From assembly GCA_041658565.1 (NCBI GenBank), contig JBAZZY010000011.1:1-64000 (forward strand): 64,000 nt of DNA, given 5' to 3'. Shown piece by piece: positions 41,724-50,273 of the stretch. How positions within the stretch are numbered: position 1 is the first letter of the stretch; each line of letters opens with the position of its first letter. The translations under genes were made by a program, and so were the position numbers. The DNA is from Actinomycetota bacterium. Lineage in GTDB: Bacteria; Actinomycetota; AC-67. The notes under the pieces are model-generated. The model was not told where the DNA came from and did not search any database. It was given only the letters and a program-made list of their open reading frames with translations.

Positions 41724-42911
41724 ATGCAGTGCGCGCGCTGCGGTACGCCGGGAAGCGATAGTGCCAAGTTCTGCACGAAGTGCGGCGCGCCGGCGCCGGG
41801 AATCCCGTTTCGCTGCGCGGCGTGCTCGGCACCCCTCGGTCGGAATGCGCGGTTCTGTGCGACCTGTGGAGCCCCCGTGCCGCGGATCGTGCAGGTCGAA
41901 TCCCCGCCGATTGTTCCCGTCCCGGTCGTCTCTGCGACCGAATCCGGGCCGTCGCGAAGGTCGAAGCGGGTCATGGCTTTCATCGTCGCGATCGTTGTCG
42001 TGGCAGGAGTGGTAGGCACGGGCATGTACGTGTCGGAGGCGCCGACGCGAACGGCGCGCGCGCAGTTCAACGCACTTCTGCGCCTCTCGCAGGAGCCGGT
42101 TGTCGTGGATCTTGAGCACTTGCTCGCGTGGCAGCGCGATCTCAACCGGACGCTCAAGGTCATCGAATCCGATCCAAAGGTCTTGCGCGCGTTCCAGAAA
42201 CTGCTGGCCGGCAACCAATCCGCGAAGAGCGCCGCGTTGGGTGAGATGACTTTCGTGGCCGCGTTGAGGGCTACCGGCGACGGTCAACTCGCCGAGTTCC
42301 GCAGGGAAACTGCGCTCACGAAGTCGTTGACTGCGTGGAAGGAGTTCCTGGAGGCGGTTCGCGATCCGCAGGGTTGGCTCGCCGGGAAGTTGAACAAGAG
42401 AGTCGAAGACCTCGTCTATCGTCAAGGAGCCCAGCAGGTGGCGGCCGCTGACACCAACTGGAAGGACGGCAAGAACCCAACCATCGAGCCTCAGTTCATC
42501 AAGCTGTCCAACCTGTTCCCGAAACATGGAGCCTGTCCCGCAGGGTATGTCGAGGATGCGGGCAGCGGGAACTGCATCGTCGACTTCAACGGCGTCTGGT
42601 CGGGACGATGGACGGGAACGATCAGCATTGAGGGGCATTCATGTCCTTCCGGTGGAGCCGTCACCGTTCGCGTTCGCCAGACCGGCGCGCAGGCAAGCGG
42701 GACTCTGGAGATGGACGATCCTCAGGTGAACATGGAGACGTGCAGCGCGGAGGGCAGTTCTCCCTATTCCACCGGACTTACGGGGGCGATCACCGGGAAC
42801 TCGCTCCGGATGGGCTCCTTGGTGATGACGAAAGCGAGCCCGAATTCCGCCGACGGCTCCATCGCGGGACCGCGCGGCACAGCCAGGTTCTTCGTGGGGC
42901 GCGCGGCCTGA
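41724..42911 (+). CDS. Double zinc-ribbon membrane protein
   Basis: GGGGAGGTGC precedes the ATG. The 395-residue protein starts with two zinc ribbons (CARCGTPGSDSAKFCTKCGAP at 3-23 and CAACSAPLGRNARFCATCGAP after it). A Pro-rich linker and one membrane helix (about 85-105) follow. The large extracytoplasmic part has a helical stretch (110-250) and a beta-rich C-terminus with four cysteines. Such zinc-ribbon plus membrane-anchor proteins are common and their roles are mostly unknown. It stands alone between the surface-protein operon and the first Fic gene. Confidence 0.7.
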   Translation: MQCARCGTPGSDSAKFCTKCGAPAPGIPFRCAACSAPLGRNARFCATCGAPVPRIVQVESPPIVPVPVVSATESGPSRRSKRVMAFIVAIVVVAGVVGTGMYVSEAPTRTARAQFNALLRLSQEPVVVDLEHLLAWQRDLNRTLKVIESDPKVLRAFQKLLAGNQSAKSAALGEMTFVAALRATGDGQLAEFRRETALTKSLTAWKEFLEAVRDPQGWLAGKLNKRVEDLVYRQGAQQVAAADTNWKDGKNPTIEPQFIKLSNLFPKHGACPAGYVEDAGSGNCIVDFNGVWSGRWTGTISIEGHSCPSGGAVTVRVRQTGAQASGTLEMDDPQVNMETCSAEGSSPYSTGLTGAITGNSLRMGSLVMTKASPNSADGSIAGPRGTARFFVGRAA

Positions 42912-42983
42912 CGCGTTCGACGCCCGAGCCATGCGCCCGTCCGCCTTCTTCGAGGCGAGGATCTCAAGCCCGACCGAGCGGTG

Positions 42984-43093
42984 GTAAAGAATGCAACCTA
43001 GTCTTTACTAAGAGCGCGCGCCGGTATAGGCTCGGACTGATTAAGGATGCGAGCTAGCCTTTACTAGCAGAGGATTGTGGTTAAGGATGCGAG
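42984..43093. promoter_or_regulatory. Repeated dyad operator array at the first Fic gene
   Basis: A 27-base unit at 42984-43010 recurs at 43040-43066 with 21 of 27 matches (shared core ATGCxAxCTAGxCTTTACTA). The left half recurs a third time at 43080-43093, covering the Fic start codon. Each full unit is itself a dyad (GTAAAG with CTTTAC; TTAAGG with CCTTTA). This is a good candidate for autoregulatory sites of the Fic protein, which carries a C-terminal winged-helix region. Confidence 0.55.
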
Positions 43094-44292
43094 GGACCCT
43101 CGTCCGTGCCTCGTGGAGGTATGACCCCGCCCTGTATGCGCCCCCGCGCTACCGGCGGGCCTGCCGGTACGACGCCTTCATTCCGGATCCTCTTGCCGGT
43201 CTCGCTCCGGCGATTCCATCCGAGGTGGCGGCCGTGATCTCCGACGCTGAGGGGCTGATCGGCAGATTGAACGCCAAGGCCGTGCCCGCGCTCTTCCCGC
43301 TGGCCCGCCTGCTGTTGCGAACTGAGTCGATCGCCTCATCCAAGGTCGAGGGGATGCAGGTCGACGCGCGCGCGCTCGCCCGGGCCGAGGTCGCCCAGGA
43401 CGCCGGCCGGACCGTGGGTCCCGAGGCGGCCGAAATCATCGCCAATATCGACGCGACGCAGTTCGCCATCGAGACCGCCGCCTCTGCACGGAAGCTCCGC
43501 ACGGACAACCTCACGGGGATCCACCGCGTGCTTCTCGAGCGCGCGCCGAATCGCACGACGGCGGGACAACTGCGCCGTGAGCAGAACTGGATCGGAGGCA
43601 ACAACTACAACCCGTGCGGGGCAGACTTCGTCCCGCCTCCATATGTGGAAGTTCCCCGCCTCATGAACGACCTGTGCTCGTTCTGCAACCGCGAGGATCT
43701 GCCGCCTCTGGTTCAGGCCGCCCTCGCGCACGCTCAGTTCGAGACCGTCCATCCCTTCGAGGACGGGAATGGACGGACGGGGCGCGCGCTGGTCCAGGTG
43801 ATCTTGCGGCGGCGCGGGATCGCACATTCGTTTGTCCCCCCGATCAGCGTCGTGTTCGCGCGAAACAAGCGGCGGTACATCGATGGCCTGGCGCTCTTTC
43901 GGAACGACGATCTCGCTGGGTGGCTCGAGGTTTTCGCGAGTGCCGCCGGCCAAGCCGCCGTCATGGCGAGCGGTTACATTGAGTCGGTGGCCGCGTTGCA
44001 GGAGGAGTGGCGACGCAGGCTTCGCAATCTACCGTCGTCGCCCCGTTCGGATGCCGCAGCATGGGCGATCATCGATGTCCTTCCCGGCCACCCCGTGATT
44101 ACCGTTGCGGTCGGCGTCGCAACCACTCGACGGACGAAGCCGGCGGTCAACAATGCCATGAGGGAGCTGGCCGATGTGGGTGTTCTCAAACCTGTTTCGG
44201 ATTCACCCAGAAATCGCGCGTGGGAGGCCGACGGGCTCTTCGACCTCGTCGCCGAGATGGACGCCGGGCGAGGTCCAGCACGACGGGCCTGA
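43087..44292 (+). CDS. Fic-domain AMPylation-type protein, class II
   Basis: ATG 43087 is preferred over TTG 43075; both lie inside the repeat array. The 401-residue protein has an N-terminal Fic_N-like region with inhibitory motif SSKVEGM (84-90, pattern S/T-xxx-E-G), then the Fic core with HPFEDGNGRTGR at 222-233, a complete catalytic motif. The C-terminal 120 residues contain a winged-helix-like segment (VATTRRTKPAVNNAMRELADVGVLKPV). Class II Fic enzymes transfer AMP or related groups to proteins and are restrained by their own inhibitory helix. Single-gene Fic regulators often bind their own promoters. No separate antitoxin gene is adjacent. Confidence 0.85.
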   Translation: MRGTLVRASWRYDPALYAPPRYRRACRYDAFIPDPLAGLAPAIPSEVAAVISDAEGLIGRLNAKAVPALFPLARLLLRTESIASSKVEGMQVDARALARAEVAQDAGRTVGPEAAEIIANIDATQFAIETAASARKLRTDNLTGIHRVLLERAPNRTTAGQLRREQNWIGGNNYNPCGADFVPPPYVEVPRLMNDLCSFCNREDLPPLVQAALAHAQFETVHPFEDGNGRTGRALVQVILRRRGIAHSFVPPISVVFARNKRRYIDGLALFRNDDLAGWLEVFASAAGQAAVMASGYIESVAALQEEWRRRLRNLPSSPRSDAAAWAIIDVLPGHPVITVAVGVATTRRTKPAVNNAMRELADVGVLKPVSDSPRNRAWEADGLFDLVAEMDAGRGPARRA

Positions 44293-44369
44293 TCGCGCGC
44301 GGCTGCGAAACCGTGCCATCATCCGGTCTCCGAATTCGACCAAGAGATTGCTGGGCGGGAGACTTGCAG

Positions 44370-45590
44370 ATGGGTCGCGCGACGCTGAAGACCGAACCTC
44401 ACAAGTGGGAGTTCAAGCCGAGATTCCGGCGCAACGCTTTCGGCTGGAAGTCGCAGCCTGCCATCGCGCGCGTGAAGCAGGCGGTCGCTGAGATCAAGAA
44501 GGTGGCGCGCGCGAACCCGGTGCTCGCCGCCGAGGGCGCGGTGATCTTCCTCGAACGCGTGTCGCCCGCGCTGGAGCAGGTCGACGGATCCTCGGGTGCG
44601 ATCGGCACCGCGGTCAGCAACGCGATCACAGAACTCGTGTCGATCATCGCGCGCGCGCCGGCCGACCTCGCGACGCGCGAGAAATGGCTCGAGCGGCTGT
44701 GGGCGGCGCATGAGGCGGACGAGATGCCCTACATCGAGAGCTTGACTGACCACTGGGGCGAGCTGTGCGCATCGAAGGAGGTCGCGTCCGCATGGGCGGA
44801 CCGTCTTTTCGCATTGACGCGCGCGGCGCTCGTCCCCGATAAGACCGGACGCGCGTTCTTTCAAGGGACCTCGGCGTGCCTGAGCGCGCTGTTCTTCGCG
44901 GAGCGCTACACCGAGATCGTCGGTCTTCTCACGGCCGACACGATCTGGCCCTACAAGCGGTGGGCCGTGGATGCGCTCGTCGCCATGGGGAAGAAGTCTG
45001 AGGCGCTGCGGTATGCCGAGGCATGTCGTAGCCCGTGGGCGTCCGACGAGGAGATCGACGCCGCATGCGAGGAGATCCTGCTGTCGTCGGGTCTCGCGGA
45101 CGAGGCGTACGAGCGCTACGGCCTCTCGGTGAAGCGCGGCACGTACCTGGCGACCTTTCGCGCGGTCGCGAAGAAGTACCCGCACAAGCAGGCAGCCGAC
45201 ATCCTCGCCGACCTGGTCAAGACAACGCCTGGGGACGAGGGCAAGTGGTTCGCCTCCGCTAAGGAAGTGGGGCTGTACGACGAGGCTTTGGCTCTGGCAA
45301 GCCGCGCGCCCTGCGATCCGAGGACTCTCACGCGCGCCGCGAGAGATCTGGCCGAAAAACAGCCGGCATTTGCCGTCGGCGCCGGCCTGCTCGCGCTCCA
45401 CTGGCTCGTGCAGGGCTACGGCTACGAGATCACCGGCGTCGACGTCTTGGCCGCGTACTCCGAAACGTTGGAGGCCGCGCAGAAGCAGGGGAGTGTTGCC
45501 GAGACTCGCGAGCGCATCCGCGCCCTCGTCGCCGCGGAGCCGCCGGGCGGGTTCGTCAGGAGGATCTTGGGAAGGGACCTCGGGCTGTGA
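44370..45590 (+). CDS. Helical repeat protein of unknown function (406 residues)
   Basis: The start at 44370 has GGGAG about nine bases upstream; the frame is open further back only through the Fic gene. The protein is almost wholly helical with a TPR-like pattern (AERYTEIVGLL, KKSEALRYAEACRSP, YDEALALASRAP), a basic N-terminus rich in Arg and Lys, and no membrane helix. I recall similar 400-residue SWIM/TPR-like proteins of unknown role but cannot name a family. It is followed by a convergent VapC gene. Confidence in the gene is high, in function nil. Confidence 0.65.
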   Translation: MGRATLKTEPHKWEFKPRFRRNAFGWKSQPAIARVKQAVAEIKKVARANPVLAAEGAVIFLERVSPALEQVDGSSGAIGTAVSNAITELVSIIARAPADLATREKWLERLWAAHEADEMPYIESLTDHWGELCASKEVASAWADRLFALTRAALVPDKTGRAFFQGTSACLSALFFAERYTEIVGLLTADTIWPYKRWAVDALVAMGKKSEALRYAEACRSPWASDEEIDAACEEILLSSGLADEAYERYGLSVKRGTYLATFRAVAKKYPHKQAADILADLVKTTPGDEGKWFASAKEVGLYDEALALASRAPCDPRTLTRAARDLAEKQPAFAVGAGLLALHWLVQGYGYEITGVDVLAAYSETLEAAQKQGSVAETRERIRALVAAEPPGGFVRRILGRDLGL

Positions 45591-45602
45591 GGGCGCGCGC
45601 GC

Positions 45603-45977
45603 TCAGCGCGCGTGGACATGGGCGAACGGGATCTTCTTCGACCGCCGCAGTACGCGATCCCTGGTGAGCAGTGGAACTCCGTGGACGATGCTCGTCGCCG
45701 CGATCAACTCGTCCGCCGGGTCGCCGCGAACGTCGAGCCGGGTGCTCATCTTGGCAATGTCCGCCGTGATGGGCCACACGTGGACTCCTGCCAGGGTCCG
45801 CGCGACGTGCCGGTCGTCAAGATCAACCTCGATGCGTCCGAGTTGGGCGAGCTTCGCGATCTCCCACAGCACGATCGCTGAGATCGACCAGGGTGCGCCG
45901 CGCAGGAGCTTGCTTTCCGTCGGCGTCAGGGCGTCCGTCACCGCGTAGAGCAGGATGTGCGTATCAAGATTGAGCAT
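45603..45977 (-). CDS. PIN-domain ribonuclease toxin (VapC-like)
   Basis: The 124-residue protein has the PIN pattern: LDTH with D5, WEIAKLA with E39, GDPADELIAAT with D89, and TRD with D107. These acidic residues bind the metal ions for RNA cleavage. The start overlaps the upstream antitoxin gene by 14 bases, the usual VapBC coupling. Length is typical. Targets are unknown; many VapC proteins cut tRNA or rRNA. Confidence 0.88.
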   Translation of the reverse strand: MLNLDTHILLYAVTDALTPTESKLLRGAPWSISAIVLWEIAKLAQLGRIEVDLDDRHVARTLAGVHVWPITADIAKMSTRLDVRGDPADELIAATSIVHGVPLLTRDRVLRRSKKIPFAHVHAR

Positions 45978-46182
45978 GCCAGTGGGTGCCGGTCGAAAGG
46001 ATGTCCCCCGTGATCCTCAGCTTGCCCTTCAACGCTCCGATCATCTCGGCGGAGGTCGCGCGAATCGGGATCAGCTTGGCCACGGGCTTGCCGCGCTTGG
46101 TGATGATGAGGCCTTCCTCGTCAACCTCGTCGAGGATGGCCAGGCAGTGCTCCTTGAACTTGGCTGCCGGCATCTGCTTCAT
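45964..46182 (-). CDS. Phd/YefM-type antitoxin of the PIN toxin
   Basis: The 72-residue protein has AAKFKEHCLAILDEV and GLIITKRGKPVAKLIPI, the Phd/YefM DNA-binding fold pattern. A C-terminal tail (about 45-72) probably wraps the toxin. It overlaps the toxin gene. A dyad with TAGTCA half-sites lies directly at its start and upstream, fitting cooperative autoregulation by the antitoxin-toxin complex. Confidence 0.85.
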   Translation of the reverse strand: MKQMPAAKFKEHCLAILDEVDEEGLIITKRGKPVAKLIPIRATSAEMIGALKGKLRITGDILSTGTHWHAQS

Positions 46183-46217
46183 AGTCAGAAGATAGCACTA
46201 GTCACTAGAGATGACTA
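46182..46217. promoter_or_regulatory. VapBC operator: TAGTCA half-sites
   Basis: TAGTCA (46199-46204) and TGACTA (46212-46217) form a perfect inverted repeat with a seven-base spacer. A third TAGTCA (46182-46187) overlaps the antitoxin start codon, 17 bases from the first. This is a typical toxin-antitoxin autoregulation layout. Confidence 0.6.
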
Positions 46218-46483
46218 CTGCATGACCGGAGGTCTTTCGAGTGTGACGTGCCACTCGGCGATGGCCGAGGTCTCGCGCAAGCGTTTGCGTCTGCCGGACA
46301 ACAAGTCCTCAGGCGTCGTACAGATCCTTTGCGGTGACGACCATCGCTTCGGCGGGTAGGACGTCGTCAACACGGTCCCTGTTCAGGAAGGTGTCGGACA
46401 CAGAACGGGTATGCCATACAGCCTGTATGCCGTACAGGTAAGCACTGACGGTCGCCGGTCGCCGCGCACGTCGCGCAGCGCGT
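46218..46483 (-). pseudogene. Probable decayed minus-strand gene end
   Basis: No intact gene is visible in this 266-base stretch. One minus frame reads DVLPAEAMVVTAKDLYDA to a stop near 46309, and another continues EDLLSGRRKRLRETSAIAEWHVTLERPPVMQ. The two look like one coding sequence broken by a frameshift. The family is not recognised. Confidence 0.3.
46415..46429. promoter_or_regulatory. Perfect 15-bp palindrome CATACAG-C-CTGTATG
   Basis: Both seven-base arms match exactly. It lies 55 bases downstream of the AbiEii-like gene stop and about 230 bases upstream of the antitoxin start. GCCGTACAGG just after it partly repeats the arm. It could be a regulator site or a short hairpin. Confidence 0.35.
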
Positions 46484-47254
46484 CTAAGGGGTTGCGGTGC
46501 CCAAGTTGTTCCGCAAGGGCGTGCCGACACGGCGGAGGTCTTCCGCGGTGACGTCTTGCATTTGCGGGTCACCGGCGGCCTGGAGCCACCGCGCGGAACG
46601 GACCGCTTCTTCGACGAGGACGACGCTCGCCAGGTCGCGAACGATCGGAGCGAGGTCGCCGGGAGCCGATTGCAGCGCGCGTGCGACGGATCCGTCCGCG
46701 TCATGCGCACTGAGCAGTCTGAAGACATCGAACACGTCGCTCGCACGCTTGTGTTGCGCACCGCGTCTGCGCGCACGTGTCGATGCGAGTTTCATCGCGA
46801 CGAGCGACGCTACCGAAGCGACCGGAGTCGTCACTGCGGCGGCGACGGCACCGCCGGAGGTCGTGACCACCAGTGTCAGCCGGGACGCGCCGTCGAGGGC
46901 CCAGCGATGCGCGAGGACAAACGCGCGTTCTCCCGCGTTCTCCGGGAGATCTGCCACCGCATAGTCACCGACCGAGATCAGGTCGACCTTCTCGCCTCCT
47001 GCCAGGATGACGCCGTTTGCTTGAGGGCGCGCGCCATGGGCGAGCAGGATCTGGACGGCGTCTCCCTCGTCGCCCAGATACACCGCATCGATGTCTGCGG
47101 TCGCGCGGTGGGGCTGTTGAAGACGCGCGATCACGGCGATGCCTCCGACGAGGGCGTGTTGCGGCAGGCCTCGGTGTTCTAGTTGATCGATGGCCTGAAC
47201 GAGACGCGTCAACTGCCCGCTTCGATCGCTGAGGAATGTGGTGTCACCAGACAC
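46484..47254 (-). CDS. AbiEii-like nucleotidyltransferase (type IV toxin-like)
   Basis: GTG 47254 is chosen because family-like sequence begins there and it overlaps the upstream gene by 11 bases. The 256-residue protein has the nucleotidyltransferase pattern ALVGGIAVIARLQQPHRATADIDAVY, with the GG pair at 37-38 and T-x-D-I-D at 52-56. KRASDVFDVFRLL is reminiscent of the K-x-x-D motif of AbiEii/DUF1814 proteins. Such toxins transfer nucleotides to tRNA or other targets. It follows a DNA-binding AbiEi-like partner, so a toxin-antitoxin or phage-abortive role is likely. Confidence 0.65.
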   Translation of the reverse strand: MSGDTTFLSDRSGQLTRLVQAIDQLEHRGLPQHALVGGIAVIARLQQPHRATADIDAVYLGDEGDAVQILLAHGARPQANGVILAGGEKVDLISVGDYAVADLPENAGERAFVLAHRWALDGASRLTLVVTTSGGAVAAAVTTPVASVASLVAMKLASTRARRRGAQHKRASDVFDVFRLLSAHDADGSVARALQSAPGDLAPIVRDLASVVLVEEAVRSARWLQAAGDPQMQDVTAEDLRRVGTPLRNNLGTATP

Positions 47255-48299
47255 GCGCAAACTCCGGGGGCGGGGTCCATTGATCCAGGATCTCCCGGCC
47301 GCGCGCGCGATCGCGCGCGAGTTCCAGCGCGACAAACAGCGGATGCGCGAGCAGCAGTTCGGCGCCTGCGCCGCCCGCCGGAACGACCCGCGTCGTCACC
47401 GCGGCGCGCGCGGGCGGAACCGCGACGGTGCACGCACGCGCCTCGAAAGACGGGGCCAAACCGAAATAGCTCGTCGCGTCTCGCAGCACTGCGTCCGAGG
47501 GCACGTAGAAGTCCGGCGGATACGTGTCTGCGACAACGACCGGCGCCCCATAGTGATGAGCCGCGAGAGTGTCCGTGAGAGCCCAGCCCGGCAGCGTTGG
47601 ATCGTGGAAGTTGAACTCCATCCGTCGGAGCGACCGGACATCATCGGGCAGAGGGGCGCGCGCCAGTGGAATGCGACGGGGCGCCCAGTAGCGGGAGAGT
47701 TCCTCGAACAGTTCCGGGATCAGCGGTTCGGTCCGCTCGGTGACCAGCGAGGCCTCGCGCAGGCGCCGAAGACTGACCGAGACGGCGCTCGCCGAGCGGG
47801 CCAAAGAACGGGACAGCGCCCTGACCGACGTGGGGCGATCCGGCTCGATCAGCAGAGCGATCGCGACGTCCAGCCCCACGCCGGTCGCGAACGGATCTTG
47901 GTAGTCCGGCGCGCGCCGCGCGCGCAGCGGCTCTATCTCGGTCTCGATACGGATTCCGTGGTCCGGCGCCCAGAGCCGCAAGTGGCCCCGACGATCGAGC
48001 CAGCCCCACCCGCCCTCGCGCAGGCGGGCGCGCGCTGCAGAGGAAAGGCGATCCGAGACGAGGACGTGTAGCCGATCGGGCCGCGCCGGGGCCGGCTCGG
48101 ACGCGACGAGTTGCCCGACGGTGGAGGAGGAGGGAGCAGACGCGAATTCGACGGTGACGCTCAGGTCTGTGCCGCCCGCCCGCACGCTCAGGGTCGGGCC
48201 CGCGGCCGGCGTGACCTCGTTGAAGCCCAGCGCGAACAGCGCCGCGGCTAGGTCCTTCGCGGCTTTCACGCTGTGCGGTGTTCGGGGATGCACGAACAC
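47244..48299 (-). CDS. AbiEi-like DNA-binding partner with winged helix
   Basis: The 351-residue protein begins with GTG 48299. Its N-terminal part resembles a restriction-type alpha/beta domain (LSVRAGGTDLSVTVEF, HVLVSDRLSSAARARL, WGWLDRRGHLRLWAP). A winged helix follows at about 150-195 (RPTSVRALSRSLARSASAVSVSLRRLREASLV), then a C-terminal domain (YYAPRR..., VADTYPPDFYVPSD). AbiEi antitoxins repress their own promoters and neutralise AbiEii. This one is larger than the classical form, hence moderate certainty. A TATGGT box lies five bases upstream of the GTG, suggesting a leaderless message. Confidence 0.6.
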   Translation of the reverse strand: MFVHPRTPHSVKAAKDLAAALFALGFNEVTPAAGPTLSVRAGGTDLSVTVEFASAPSSSTVGQLVASEPAPARPDRLHVLVSDRLSSAARARLREGGWGWLDRRGHLRLWAPDHGIRIETEIEPLRARRAPDYQDPFATGVGLDVAIALLIEPDRPTSVRALSRSLARSASAVSVSLRRLREASLVTERTEPLIPELFEELSRYWAPRRIPLARAPLPDDVRSLRRMEFNFHDPTLPGWALTDTLAAHHYGAPVVVADTYPPDFYVPSDAVLRDATSYFGLAPSFEARACTVAVPPARAAVTTRVVPAGGAGAELLLAHPLFVALELARDRARGREILDQWTPPPEFARVW

Positions 48300-48304
48300 A
48301 GAAT

Positions 48305-48310
48305 ACCATA
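48305..48310 (-). promoter_or_regulatory. -10 box (TATGGT) of a likely leaderless promoter
   Basis: On the minus strand TATGGT ends five bases before the GTG start at 48299, putting the expected transcription start on the first base of the start codon. No Shine-Dalgarno is present. A clear -35 is not seen. Confidence 0.4.
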
Positions 48311-48374
48311 GCCCGTCCCGCAGGTGGGTGGTTAGTCAGTGTGCCGCGAATGCCGCCCCACCAGGGAGGATCGA

Positions 48375-48617
48375 TCAAGACGTGTGCGGATGGATGCTTA
48401 GGAATGCCGCACCGCCGAGGCCCTCCTTGTTGTGGGCGAGGCGACCCACACGTGCGGCGCAGTTCTTGCACAACTGCGCCGGGGCATCCGGCGACACGGT
48501 GCACCCACCGAGCGCGATCTCTCCCGCTTCGCTGCGCTCGAAGAGGTCTCCCAGCGGGAGGCCGTAGACGATGGGGATCAGTTCATTCCGACCGCATGTC
48601 GGGCACCTAGTGTCCAT
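48375..48617 (-). CDS. Small zinc-ribbon-like protein
   Basis: The 80-residue protein starts MDTRCPTCGRNELIPIVYGLPLGDL, with a CPxCG knuckle, an IVYG-P-G segment, EIALGGCTVSPDAP and a second CKNC knuckle. The four-cysteine layout predicts one zinc site. Small proteins with this C-P-x-C...IVYG-P...LGGC pattern recur in bacteria and are of unknown function. The start at 48617 was taken from the family-like MDTRCPTCG. Confidence 0.65.
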   Translation of the reverse strand: MDTRCPTCGRNELIPIVYGLPLGDLFERSEAGEIALGGCTVSPDAPAQLCKNCAARVGRLAHNKEGLGGAAFLSIHPHTS

Positions 48618-48972
48618 TGCACTCGACCCTTGGGGAGCCGGACTTGGCAATGCAGAAGCAAGAGTAGCCCCGGGTCGAGGGGACCTTCAGCAGGCTCCAG
48701 CGCTCCTGCACGACGACGCGTCTGCCGCGGCGCCGAACGGTTCGTCTCAGACACTCGGTGTCGTGGTTCCAATACTCGCGATCTTCGGAGCCGATGCGAA
48801 CGCGGATCAGGCCGGACTCAATGTGAGTGATCTCGCCTTCCTCGACGAGCCCCGGCTCTTCCCAGCTCTTCTTCGCCTGGATCCAATGGACCTCATGACC
48901 CGGGCCGTACCACCCGCACCTCTTTGCGGGGTCGCTGTAGATAGCGGGCTTTCTCTTGCTGCGCTGCGGCAT
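48607..48972 (-). CDS. Small basic protein of unknown function
   Basis: AGAAGGAGG lies directly upstream of the ATG at 48972. The 121-residue product has WYGPGHEVHWIQAKKSWEEPGLVEEGEITHIESGLIRVRI, which reads as a small beta-barrel (SH3/KOW-like) segment. It ends in a basic RRRGRR stretch and a C-x-C pair. It overlaps the zinc-ribbon gene by 11 bases and is probably cotranscribed with it. No family recognised. Confidence 0.5.
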   Translation of the reverse strand: MPQRSKRKPAIYSDPAKRCGWYGPGHEVHWIQAKKSWEEPGLVEEGEITHIESGLIRVRIGSEDREYWNHDTECLRRTVRRRGRRVVVQERWSLLKVPSTRGYSCFCIAKSGSPRVECNGH

Positions 48973-49122
48973 TACGGCCTCCTTCTGAGGCCGCCTTTCG
49001 GATCGGCAGCCCCGCTCTTGCCCGATGTCTGGGCCGGGTCTTCCGCCGGAGGCACCGTGCGCGGTGGCGCGGTTGCCGAAGCAGCGAGCCGGAGGGCTTC
49101 GCGCTGCTCTCTCTTGACCCAC

Positions 49123-50202
49123 TCATGTTGTAGCACGCGGGGGTGACAGCAACGGCCGCAATTTGGACGCGCGCGCGACATGGATCCCATCCCGCGCGAG
49201 TTCCTCCAGCAGGCGCGCCGTAGCCTGCGGCCCGAGGTTCTCCGGCGCGTGTACGCCGGGTTCGCTGAACGCGCCCTCCGCGAGCACGACCGCGCCGGCC
49301 GCCGCGGTGAATGCGGTCGCGCGACTCATCGCGGTGAGCGCGCCCTCGCGCTGCACGTGAACCCGGAAGGCGCGCGCCTCATCCCCGCGCCGCGCCTGGA
49401 CCTCCATCAGGAGGTGGTCGGGATGATCCGCGCCCGGGAAGTGACGCTCGAGCGCGCGCGCCGTCTGCGCGAGGTTTGCAGGATCGAGCAACCCCTTCGC
49501 GCGCAGACCGGCCATCGCGTCCAAGTGGCCGGGCATCCGCAGCGTGAGTTCTTCCATCTCCGGGATGCCGGGGAAACTCGCAAGCAGCGAGCGGAGTCCG
49601 TCGCTCGGGAACGCGTCGAGCTCGCCCAGCTCTTCGTCGCTCCAGCGCGTCGTCTCCGACAGCGGGTCGGGCGCCTCATCGCGTCCTGCGCGCCGCACGC
49701 GGGCCGGCCGCACGTACTCGCCCAGCAGATCCAGCGCATGGAAGTACACCGCGTGGCCAAAGCCGGCTGGAGGCTCCAGCGGCATCCCGCCCACCAGGAT
49801 GCGAAGCGATTCGACCTCGCCGAGTTCACGCACCAGCGCCGCCGCGAGCACGTGCGAAAGACCCGGCGCGACGCCGAAATCAACAAGGACGGGAACGCCC
49901 AAGCGGCGCGCGTCGGCGTCCAGGTGAAACGGCAACTCGAGCGTGAACGACACGTCCACCGTCGGAACCCCCGCCGCGAGCAAGGCCGGGAGCGCGATCG
50001 TTCCGATGCTCGCGGGAAGCGTCGTGACTGCGACGTCCATGCCGCGCGCCGCCTCCTCGACGGCAACCGCATCGCGCGCGTCCAGCACGAGACCTCCGGC
50101 CGGGGGATTGATGTCGGCCGGCGTGACGCGCGCGCCCCTGCGCGCGAGCGCATCCCCGACCACGCGCCCCTGCACGCCGGCTCCAAGGATGAGAACGTTC
50201 AT
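49123..50202 (-). CDS. Saccharopine dehydrogenase-like NAD(P)-binding protein
   Basis: The 359-residue protein has an N-terminal Rossmann fold (MNVLILGAGVQGRVVGDALARRGARV, GxGxxG at 7-12). VALTT-like strands and DFGVAPGLSHVLAAALV then follow, typical of the saccharopine dehydrogenase family and its lysine-catabolic relatives (the family also includes other carboxylate-amine reductases). The C-terminal half holds the substrate-binding alpha/beta domain. No operon partner. The exact reaction is not predicted. Confidence 0.78.
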   Translation of the reverse strand: MNVLILGAGVQGRVVGDALARRGARVTPADINPPAGGLVLDARDAVAVEEAARGMDVAVTTLPASIGTIALPALLAAGVPTVDVSFTLELPFHLDADARRLGVPVLVDFGVAPGLSHVLAAALVRELGEVESLRILVGGMPLEPPAGFGHAVYFHALDLLGEYVRPARVRRAGRDEAPDPLSETTRWSDEELGELDAFPSDGLRSLLASFPGIPEMEELTLRMPGHLDAMAGLRAKGLLDPANLAQTARALERHFPGADHPDHLLMEVQARRGDEARAFRVHVQREGALTAMSRATAFTAAAGAVVLAEGAFSEPGVHAPENLGPQATARLLEELARDGIHVARASKLRPLLSPPRATT

Positions 50203-50273
50203 GCCTCCGAATACAACTCGCCGCGCGCGGCGCGCGCAAGACGCGACGCGGCGGTGGATAGACTCAAACCCAG

